DNA of 6,014 nt. Source: Deltaproteobacteria bacterium (GTDB lineage Bacteria; Desulfobacterota; GWC2-55-46; S146-73). The stretch is taken from assembly GCA_015492355.1 (NCBI GenBank), contig WGFF01000153.1:1-6014 (forward strand), read 5' to 3'. The notes beneath the pieces are model-generated. The model did not search any database. It saw only the letters and a list, made by a program, of their open reading frames with translations, and was not told where the DNA came from. Shown here piece after piece: positions 1-4,995 of the stretch; positions within the stretch are counted from its first letter, which is position 1, and each line of letters starts with the position of its first letter. The translations under genes were made by a program, and so were the position numbers.

Positions 1-65
1 ACCCTGCTCTTCCAAGGATGGGCTATTTATAAGGGCAACCCTTTTGCTTGCTTGAGGGGCTCCTT
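1..65 (-). other. Downstream tail: no clear terminator or gene start
   Basis: After the 64-residue gene there is a small hairpin (AAGGG / CCCTT, 3-base loop, 43-31) with no T run behind it on the minus strand, so it is a poor terminator. An AGGAG at 64-60 has no start codon at a useful distance. A frame with codons ending at base 1 stays open across the whole tail (see findings). The operon probably continues beyond the window. Confidence 0.4.
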
Positions 66-260
66 TTATCCTTCCCGCAACCTTTCAGGTTCTGGTGGAA
101 GGTCTATCTTCACCCGTCTTGCAATGACCTCTTCTTCCTCTTTCACACCCTTTCTCTCTCCCATGAAGACAAAGGTAATCACCCCTATTACCGCAACAAC
201 CGCAACGATGAGAACTATCAGGATGGTGTTCCTTCCCTTTGAATTACCCAGTGGATTCAA
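66..260 (-). CDS. Small single-pass membrane protein, function unknown (TTG start)
   Basis: A 64-residue protein that I do not recognise. It has a short basic N-terminus (NPLGNSKGRN), one strongly hydrophobic helix of about 20 residues (ILIVLIVAVVAVIGVITFVF, about 12-31), then a charged tail with an acidic patch (KEEEEV) and a proline pair (DLPPEPERL). No ATG or GTG suits this frame. The TTG at 260-258 is chosen because it overlaps the pilQ stop by 4 bases (TTGA) and has a near-perfect GGGGAGGT site six bases upstream, embedded in the last pilQ codons. This is the same coupling style as the other genes. A longer upstream version (ATG at 362) would overlap pilQ by 106 bases and add an implausible polar N-terminus. 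The layout recalls inner-membrane accessory parts of pilus or secretion machines (one helix, short periplasmic tail). A -1 frame stays open past its stop, so it could be the front of a longer broken or frameshifted gene. Confidence 0.72.
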   Translation of the reverse strand: MNPLGNSKGRNTILIVLIVAVVAVIGVITFVFMGERKGVKEEEEVIARRVKIDLPPEPERLREG

Positions 261-1597
261 TTTGCCACCTCCCCGTTTGTATCGAATTTTACTATCCTGG
301 GTGTTATGAATACAAGGAGTTCTTCGTTCTGTGTGGTCCTTGTCTCGCTCCTGAAGAGCCAACCAAGGATGGGTATCTCCCCGAAGAAGGGTACCTTGTT
401 GTCCTGTTCGGAGGAGATGCTCTTGTACAATCCCCCTATGACAATGGTGTCACCGTCCTTTACAAGTACATTGGTGGATGCACTCTTCTCTGACACACCA
501 GGGATGCCATCTACAGTGTGTGAGAAGTCTGGATCGCTCTTGTTGGTATCTATCTTGAGGAGTATATATCCATCCGAGGTTATGCTTGGTGTAACGGTGA
601 GGTCTATACCTGTTTTTATCTCTTCGAGCCCTGTGTATGCACCGCCAACACCTGTGGTTGTGGTTACGTATCCTCCCTGCTGACCTGTAAGGAGTGCCTG
701 CGAGAGCTTTACACGGAATGTGAGTCCGCTGTGGATGGTTGCTGATTCGTTATTGAGTGTGAATATCTTTGGGCTCGAGATTATCTTGAGCTGACCCTCT
801 GACTCTGCTGCAGATAGTTCCACATCGAGTACAAGGTTGTCTGTAAGGCTCCCTATCACAAGACCGAGCCCTGATGTGGGCATATCTGCTGGCATGTTAA
901 CCACAAAATTCCTCTCTGCAAATTGATTCTGAAGCAGAGAGCTCCCACCCATTACATCCCCCCCTGATGCGTACTGTCCGCCCCACTGTATGCCGAGCTG
1001 TTTTGTGAAGTTTGTATTCGCCTCCACTATCCGTGCCTCTATGAGTACCTGCTCGCTCTGCACATCGAGGGTCCTTATAAGGTCCCGTGCCTTTTCTATG
1101 TTCTCAAGTGCATCCTTCACTATGACAGAACTCGTCCTCTCATCATGGACTGCAGAGCCCTGTTCACTCAATACCGGCTTGAGTTGCGACACTATCATCT
1201 GTGGATCAGCATAGTTAAGGCGGATGGTCTCTACCACCACCTCCTCTTTTATATCCCCTTCCTTGCCGACCCAGAGGACATTGTTCTGTACCTTGTATGC
1301 AAGACCATAAGCCCTGAGTATGACCTCAAGGGCATCCTTGAAGGTGATGTTCTTGAGGGTAAGGGTTATCTTTCCCTCCACACCCTCACCTATTATGATA
1401 TTCAGGTCGTTCTGCTGGGCAAGTGCCCGCAGTACATCCCTTATATCAGCCTCCCGCACCTCAATGGTAAAGAGCCTTATGTCCTGTTCGAGCCTCTCTA
1501 CTATCTGTCCTTTATCGGGTTGCGCAAAGAGGCTTGAACCCACTGAGACAAGGAGAACAAAACAAAGGGAGAGGATAAATACCCTATTTCCTTTCAT
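257..1597 (-). CDS. pilQ: Compact type IV pilus secretin (PilQ/MshL-like)
   Basis: A 446-residue outer-membrane secretin that forms the gated ring through which the pilus or substrate leaves. The signal peptide is about 1-25 (VSVGSSLFA, cut before QPDK). A secretin/TonB short N-terminal domain (N0) covers about 41-110, a KH-like N1 domain about 120-180 (TIRLNYADPQMIVSQLKPVL), and the secretin core about 183-436. The hallmark VPFFGEIPILGWLF (402-415) and the closing ELLVFITPRIV (426-436) are present. It is much shorter than proteobacterial PilQ (over 700 residues in Pseudomonas): there is no AMIN domain and only one KH-like repeat. A Gly/Thr-rich stretch (about 304-322) sits within the core. 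The ATG overlaps the pilP stop by 14 bases, with a modest GGGGA upstream. The TGA overlaps the TTG start of the next small gene (TTGA). Secretin is certain; PilQ versus MshL naming rests on the adjacent PilMNOP genes. Confidence 0.95.
   Translation of the reverse strand: MKGNRVFILSLCFVLLVSVGSSLFAQPDKGQIVERLEQDIRLFTIEVREADIRDVLRALAQQNDLNIIIGEGVEGKITLTLKNITFKDALEVILRAYGLAYKVQNNVLWVGKEGDIKEEVVVETIRLNYADPQMIVSQLKPVLSEQGSAVHDERTSSVIVKDALENIEKARDLIRTLDVQSEQVLIEARIVEANTNFTKQLGIQWGGQYASGGDVMGGSSLLQNQFAERNFVVNMPADMPTSGLGLVIGSLTDNLVLDVELSAAESEGQLKIISSPKIFTLNNESATIHSGLTFRVKLSQALLTGQQGGYVTTTTGVGGAYTGLEEIKTGIDLTVTPSITSDGYILLKIDTNKSDPDFSHTVDGIPGVSEKSASTNVLVKDGDTIVIGGLYKSISSEQDNKVPFFGEIPILGWLFRSETRTTQNEELLVFITPRIVKFDTNGEVAN
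266..274 (-). promoter_or_regulatory. Ribosome binding site that decides the TTG start of the 64-residue gene
   Basis: GGGGAGGTG sits within the Gly-Glu-Val codons near the end of pilQ. Its GGAGGT core is 6 bases from the TTG at 260. The near-ideal sequence and spacing are the main reason for accepting a TTG start that overlaps the pilQ stop. Confidence 0.75.
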
Positions 1598-2027
1598 CGG
1601 ATATCCCCGCTATGTCAGCGATTTCAAGCCTTATCCTGCCCTCTTTACCCTGAAGTATAACATGCCCCTCTCTTATATCAATAACTTTTTGACCGTCGAT
1701 GACACTGCCGATATAGACTATCCTGTTATCTATTATGGCTGAGGGTCTCTCCTTGTTGTAGAAGATGGCAACGAGCCTCATCCCTGGTGCTCGCACACCC
1801 CTTATGGCTGGTACAAACGGGTCCCTGCCCCACGGTATATCGGGCTTCTTGGTGGGCGGGAGCTCATCGGTAAAGGAAAGGGATGTATCTTCTCCGTGGA
1901 CAGGGCTCAGAAACAGTGGAATAGAGATAAATAGTATCAGGATGACCAGACAGTGCGGGGGACTTTTGGTAAAAGTCCGCTCCATCCCATTCAGTGATTT
2001 CGATCTACTTGCCATAGCCAAGTACAT
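1584..2027 (-). CDS. pilP: PilP-family periplasmic linker protein, no lipobox, start uncertain
   Basis: A PilP/GspC-HR-like protein of at most 147 residues. The signature RDPFVPA (68-74) lies before a small beta-rich domain (about 83-137, from LVAIFYNKERPSAIID to EGRIRLEI) that in PilP binds the PilN/PilO complex and the secretin's N0 domain. Three in-frame ATGs compete: 2027 (overlaps pilO by 23 bases), 2015 (overlaps by 11) and 1985 (19 bases after pilO). None has a clear ribosome site. The 1985 start (133 residues) gives the best export signal: MERTFTKSPPH, a hydrophobic stretch LVILILFISIPLFL, then a likely cleavage after PVHG. Unlike classical PilP, no Leu-X-X-Cys lipobox follows the hydrophobic stretch; the only nearby Cys (C26) lies before it. 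The protein is therefore either soluble in the periplasm or held by an uncleaved helix. The 3' end overlaps pilQ by 14 bases. The family is sound; the exact start is not. Confidence 0.86.
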   Translation of the reverse strand: MYLAMASRSKSLNGMERTFTKSPPHCLVILILFISIPLFLSPVHGEDTSLSFTDELPPTKKPDIPWGRDPFVPAIRGVRAPGMRLVAIFYNKERPSAIIDNRIVYIGSVIDGQKVIDIREGHVILQGKEGRIRLEIADIAGISDERK

Positions 2028-2610
2028 AGGTGCTCAAAAATATCTGAATGTTAAGGAGTCCGGATTCCTCGTCCTTTGCCTCTATACGAAAATTGTCGAC
2101 TATCATCAACCTCTTAAGCCCTTCGAGTCTCTCCAGATAACGCCCGAAAGGGATGAAAGAGGATTCGAGATTCACATGGAAGGGGAGCCTTAGGAGCTCG
2201 CCCTTGTCCTCAGGAGGGAGGGGCTTTATGGAAAGAACACGCACCCTGTCCACAACATCATTGCCTGCTATCTCGTTGAGTATGCTCGAGATGTATTTTT
2301 CAGTGGGCAGTCGTTCCTTCAGTCCTTCGAGTCTTTTTTCTGTGCGCCTGAGCTCCCCGCTCACCTGAACGAGTCTCCTTTTTAACTCCTCTGTTGCCTT
2401 TATCTCGTTCCTTATACGTGTTATCTCACCCTTGAGTACGTTCAGTTTTCCTTCGTGTTCTCTCAGTTCAAGGGTGTTCTTCATGTATACAAATCTGTAG
2501 AAGAAAAAGGTGAATGACAGGAGTATGAGTATGCCGAGTATCTCCTTTCTGAACTCACCGATGGAGGCGATGTCAACATCAGAGAATAACCTCGAAAGCG
2601 TCTCATTCAT
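2005..2610 (-). CDS. pilO: Type IV pilus inner-membrane protein PilO
   Basis: A 201-residue bitopic protein with the PilO layout: a short cytoplasmic N-terminus, one very aromatic membrane helix (about 22-43, with SFTFFFYRFVY), a long coiled coil (about 46-102), and a ferredoxin-like periplasmic domain. LPTEKYISSILNEIA (101-115) and FGRYLERLEGLKRLMIVDNF (155-174) match conserved PilO stretches. It pairs with PilN, binds PilP, and helps align the platform with the secretin. The ATG overlaps the pilN stop by 8 bases. No good ribosome site is seen (only GGGAT some 8 bases upstream), which suggests its translation depends on ribosomes finishing pilN. The 3' end overlaps the upstream-most possible start of pilP by 23 bases. 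The sequence is weakly conserved, as is usual for PilO, so the call leans on architecture and position as well as motifs. Confidence 0.92.
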   Translation of the reverse strand: MNETLSRLFSDVDIASIGEFRKEILGILILLSFTFFFYRFVYMKNTLELREHEGKLNVLKGEITRIRNEIKATEELKRRLVQVSGELRRTEKRLEGLKERLPTEKYISSILNEIAGNDVVDRVRVLSIKPLPPEDKGELLRLPFHVNLESSFIPFGRYLERLEGLKRLMIVDNFRIEAKDEESGLLNIQIFLSTYVLGYGK

Positions 2611-3202
2611 ATATTATCCCGTCTGTCCTCTGTAGATTTGCATGGACCTCAAAGTCGTACACTGTTATTGAATCCTGCTCCCTTTTTTGCAGGTATGCGA
2701 GTGAGATGTCACCGAATATAGGGGAATTTTCGAGTGTGAAAATAAACTCCGCAACCCCTCTGTTAGATACCGCACTGCCGAGGAACCTTATCCTCTTGCC
2801 CTCTGTCTTTTCTATATCAGATGTGGACATACCCCTGAGCCATACACCGTCAGGGATATCGTTACTTATCCTCTTGAGCATCCCTGACCAGGTAATCCTC
2901 TTTTTTTCAACCTCGGAGAGGAAGGCGAATCTACGTTTTATCTCCTCCTCCCTTCTCTGTATGTCCTGTATCCTCTGTAGAATCCTTGTATACTCCTGGC
3001 TTTTTGCAACAAGGACCTCCTTTTCCACCACAAGCCTCTTGAGTTCTACCATCTTCTGGGATATGAGATATCTCTGATACATAAAGATACTGGCAAGGGA
3101 GATGACGTACACACACGAAAAGAAGATGATAATCCTTCTCCATTTTCTCAGACGGTAGTATCTACTGAGTTCCTCTGGTATAAGGTTTATTCCTTTAATC
3201 AC
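2603..3202 (-). CDS. pilN: Type IV pilus inner-membrane protein PilN
   Basis: A 199-residue bitopic inner-membrane protein. The N-terminal INLIPEE (5-11) matches the conserved PilN motif that inserts into a groove of PilM. A basic stretch (RLRKWRR, 17-23) precedes the membrane helix (about 24-43). A charged heptad-like coiled coil spans about 46-100, and a ferredoxin-like domain follows, with the typical ISNDIPDGVWL (112-122). The start is GTG, overlapping the pilM stop by 4 bases (GTGA); an ATG is not available nearby and GTG puts the PilM-binding motif in its expected place. It overlaps pilO by 8 bases (ATGAATGA). Oddity: codons 99-101 (GAA AAA AAG) form a zero-frame A_AAA_AAG slippery heptamer with a 9-bp inverted repeat 11 bases downstream, so a shorter frameshifted product is conceivable (see findings). 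PilN forms heterodimers with PilO in the periplasm. Confidence 0.94.
   Translation of the reverse strand: MIKGINLIPEELSRYYRLRKWRRIIIFFSCVYVISLASIFMYQRYLISQKMVELKRLVVEKEVLVAKSQEYTRILQRIQDIQRREEEIKRRFAFLSEVEKKRITWSGMLKRISNDIPDGVWLRGMSTSDIEKTEGKRIRFLGSAVSNRGVAEFIFTLENSPIFGDISLAYLQKREQDSITVYDFEVHANLQRTDGIIYE
2849..2888 (-). repeat. Perfect 9-bp inverted repeat inside pilN
   Basis: On the coding strand GTCAGGGAT (2888-2880) pairs perfectly with ATCCCTGAC (2857-2849) across a 22-base loop; a G-U pair could extend the stem by one. It begins 11 bases after a zero-frame A_AAA_AAG heptamer. It lies wholly within coding sequence and has no T run after it, so it is not a standard terminator. It could be a chance repeat or a frameshift-stimulating hairpin. 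Confidence 0.6.
2900..2906 (-). other. A_AAA_AAG slippery heptamer in pilN
   Basis: Codons 99-101 of pilN read GAA AAA AAG, which puts A_AAA_AAG in the zero frame exactly as in the E. coli dnaX frameshift site. A -1 slip would add EDYLVRDAQEDK and stop at TAA 2864-2862, giving a product of about 113 residues with the PilM-binding motif, membrane helix and coiled coil but without the ferredoxin-like domain. Use of the site is not shown by the sequence. Confidence 0.4.
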
Positions 3203-4233
3203 AGCGCAACCTTTCTTGTGGCAAGTCCTGTTGCGATGGTGAGATAGGGTGCGACAGAGCCGAGTGCCCTTGTATCTATATGCCCTGGAAGCCTTACACC
3301 CCTGAATGGATCATCTACAAAGCACTGTATCCCAAGAAGTTCAGAAAGCAGGGTATCAAGCCCCTTAAGCCTTGCCGTACCACCTGAAAGGAATACCCTG
3401 CTTATCCCACCCTGTCTGAACTGAGCCTGATAATAATCAAAAGACCTGTGGAGCTCTGTTACGAGCCCGTCTATAAGGGGGAGGAGTATTTCTCTTACCT
3501 TTCTTCCCCTTTCCTCATCGGTTGAAGAAACCCCACAGCTTATCTTCAAACCCTCTGCATCATCATGTGGTAAAGAGAGTGCATCCATTATCGACTGTGT
3601 AAGTCCATTGCCACTGAAGGATATCTCCCTTACAAAACCGAGGCACCTGTCCTTGAAGATGGCAAGGGTGGTACCTGAAGCCCCCAGGTCGAGCATCGCA
3701 TAGTTAACCCCCTTCTCCCAGGTGTTGTTTATATCGAAGGCAGATAGCATGGCTGTTGGTACCGCATCGAGCACCATCAGATCGATGGAGGCTTCCTTAA
3801 AAACCTTCACTATTTCATTCACATCTCCTTTCCTTGTGGCGAACACCATGAGCGAAAGTTTGTTCTCTCCACCGCCACCTGTAACAACATAGTCCACTAT
3901 GAGCTCATTGGACGGAAATGACATCTCCCTTCTCAGTTCCCATTTTACAGCCTCTTTGAGGTCCCTTTCAGGCATGTGTGGAAGATAGAGGTGCCTTACG
4001 GTTACGGACTGTCCTGATATGACAGAGGCGACCGTGCGGTCCTTTATCTTGTGGTTTTTGAGAAAACCGAGGAGCACACTCCCGATAGACCGTTCACCCT
4101 CTGCCTCTGGGATCCTCGTCCACGCTGCCTTCTCCAGGGTGTATGAGCCCCTTTTGCCCCTCAGTTTCACAGCCTTGATGGAATGGGAACCTATATCTAT
4201 ACCAAGAAGATTACCGCCCCAGAGGGAAAACAT
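3199..4233 (-). CDS. pilM: Type IV pilus assembly protein PilM (actin-like ATPase)
   Basis: A 344-residue cytoplasmic actin-fold protein (FtsA/PilM family), the normal length for PilM. The phosphate-1 motif is GIDIGSHSIKAVKL (11-24), phosphate-2 is MLDLGASGTTLAIF (180-193), and the adenosine motif is FLSGGTARLKGL (281-292). The PilM-typical helix LKEAVKWEL is at 92-100, and the late PYLTIATGLATR (329-340) also fits. PilM binds nucleotide and docks on the N-terminal motif of PilN, linking the cytoplasmic motors to the periplasmic PilNOP complex. The ATG follows the TPR stop by 6 bases and has GGAAGGA upstream, inside the end of the TPR gene. The GTGA at its 3' end carries both its TGA stop and the GTG start of pilN, which points to coupled translation. 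No missing key residues were seen. MshI is the equivalent protein in MSHA systems. Confidence 0.96.
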   Translation of the reverse strand: MFSLWGGNLLGIDIGSHSIKAVKLRGKRGSYTLEKAAWTRIPEAEGERSIGSVLLGFLKNHKIKDRTVASVISGQSVTVRHLYLPHMPERDLKEAVKWELRREMSFPSNELIVDYVVTGGGGENKLSLMVFATRKGDVNEIVKVFKEASIDLMVLDAVPTAMLSAFDINNTWEKGVNYAMLDLGASGTTLAIFKDRCLGFVREISFSGNGLTQSIMDALSLPHDDAEGLKISCGVSSTDEERGRKVREILLPLIDGLVTELHRSFDYYQAQFRQGGISRVFLSGGTARLKGLDTLLSELLGIQCFVDDPFRGVRLPGHIDTRALGSVAPYLTIATGLATRKVAL

Positions 4234-4239
4234 CCTTGC

Positions 4240-4995
4240 CTATCCTTCCCTGTTCATTACGATAACCAGGGACTTGAGCCTTTTTATCTTTTTCTTTATC
4301 CTCTCGTCCATGGAGGTATCCCTGTCTTTGAGCCCCAGGAAATCCTGATACCGCTCTATAGCCATCGTGTATCTTCCGAGCTGTTCGAGGGCTATTGCCA
4401 TGTTGAGATAGGGGTCTGGATAGTCTGGCTTCAGTTCGAGAGACCTCTTAAAGAGCCCTATGGCTTTGTGGTGCTCCCCCTTTTTGTTGAGTATAGCTCC
4501 AAGGTTGTTCAGTGCCTCGGGATAGTTCTCCTTGAGGCTAACAGCCTTTCTGAACGCCTCCTCCGCACGGTCTATCTCTCCCAGTTTCATGTAGGTCAAT
4601 CCAAGGTTGTTCCGGAACACTGGATTCTCTGGCTCAAGTTCAACCGCTGTCTTGAACTCAAGGAGTGCGTCTGCAAATCTTTCCATCTTGAAGAGTTCCA
4701 CACCCTTTCTGTTGAGAGCCATTGCAGAGGTTGCAGGGTCCTGGAGTGTGAGCTGGGTATCGAGGATGTGCCGTGCTGACACCTTGATATGGTCTGTCCC
4801 CCTGTGGAATAGCCCTGAGTAAAGATATAGGATAAAGGGCACGGAGAGACCTATCAGGGACAAGATCCCTATTACCAGAAAACGGGAATGCCTCTTTTCT
4901 ACATTTATTCCATCTGCTGTGTGCTCTCCTGTTGAATAACTGTACCCGTTGCGTATGGACTCGAGCTTTTTCAATGCCTGGTATATAAGACTCAT
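4240..4995 (-). CDS. Membrane-anchored TPR protein, MshN/GspB-like N-terminus
   Basis: A 251-residue protein with three visible parts. The N-terminus MSLIYQALKKLE (1-12) is an amphipathic segment resembling the starts of MshN and GspB proteins. A single hydrophobic helix lies at about 39-60. About four TPR units follow (roughly 92-123, 126-157, 160-191 and 194-225), showing the usual pattern, e.g. ALNNLGAILNKKGEHHKAIG and the P at repeat ends (ELEPENP, ELKPDYP). The tail is Lys/Arg-rich (KKKIKRLK, 234-241). The expected topology is a short cytoplasmic N-terminus with the TPRs in the periplasm, although the basic tail is unusual for that side. Its start sits in a 4-base ATGA overlap with the ATPase gene, and pilM follows after 6 bases. 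By analogy with MshM-MshN and GspA-GspB pairs it is probably the ATPase's partner and may act like a pilotin or scaffold for the secretin. That role is inferred; the domains are clear. Confidence 0.88.
   Translation of the reverse strand: MSLIYQALKKLESIRNGYSYSTGEHTADGINVEKRHSRFLVIGILSLIGLSVPFILYLYSGLFHRGTDHIKVSARHILDTQLTLQDPATSAMALNRKGVELFKMERFADALLEFKTAVELEPENPVFRNNLGLTYMKLGEIDRAEEAFRKAVSLKENYPEALNNLGAILNKKGEHHKAIGLFKRSLELKPDYPDPYLNMAIALEQLGRYTMAIERYQDFLGLKDRDTSMDERIKKKIKRLKSLVIVMNREG
4243..4249 (-). promoter_or_regulatory. Ribosome binding site for pilM
   Basis: GGAAGGA lies 9 bases before the pilM ATG and inside the last codons of the TPR gene. It supports the ATG at 4233 as the start and translation coupled to the TPR gene. 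Confidence 0.6.

Noticed and set aside
12..22. 11-base repeat ccaaggatggg, also at 363-373 inside pilQ
   Set aside because: The match does not extend beyond 11 bases and the two copies are read in different frames. A chance match is the simplest explanation.
31..43. AAGGG-CCCTT hairpin as a transcription terminator
   Set aside because: The stem is only 5 bp with a 3-base loop, and on the transcribed strand it is followed by ATAAATAG rather than a T run.
66..362. Longer 98-residue version of the small membrane protein starting at ATG 362
   Set aside because: It would overlap the pilQ coding end by 106 bases and adds a polar, low-plausibility N-terminus. The TTG at 260 has a near-ideal ribosome site and the usual 4-base overlap.
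2931..3143. 70-codon minus-strand frame within pilN
   Set aside because: It is out of frame with pilN, rich in Cys/Gly without motifs, lacks a ribosome site, and is not the frame that a -1 slip at the A_AAA_AAG site would enter.
4183..4779. Long open frame on the plus strand (198 codons) and similar ones at 1765-2193, 1320-1742, 1145-1537, 5007-5414 and 306-683
   Set aside because: They lie wholly antisense to well-supported pilus genes, have no ribosome site of note, no recognisable motifs and odd composition (Ser/Cys/Tyr-rich). They are shadows of the minus-strand genes.
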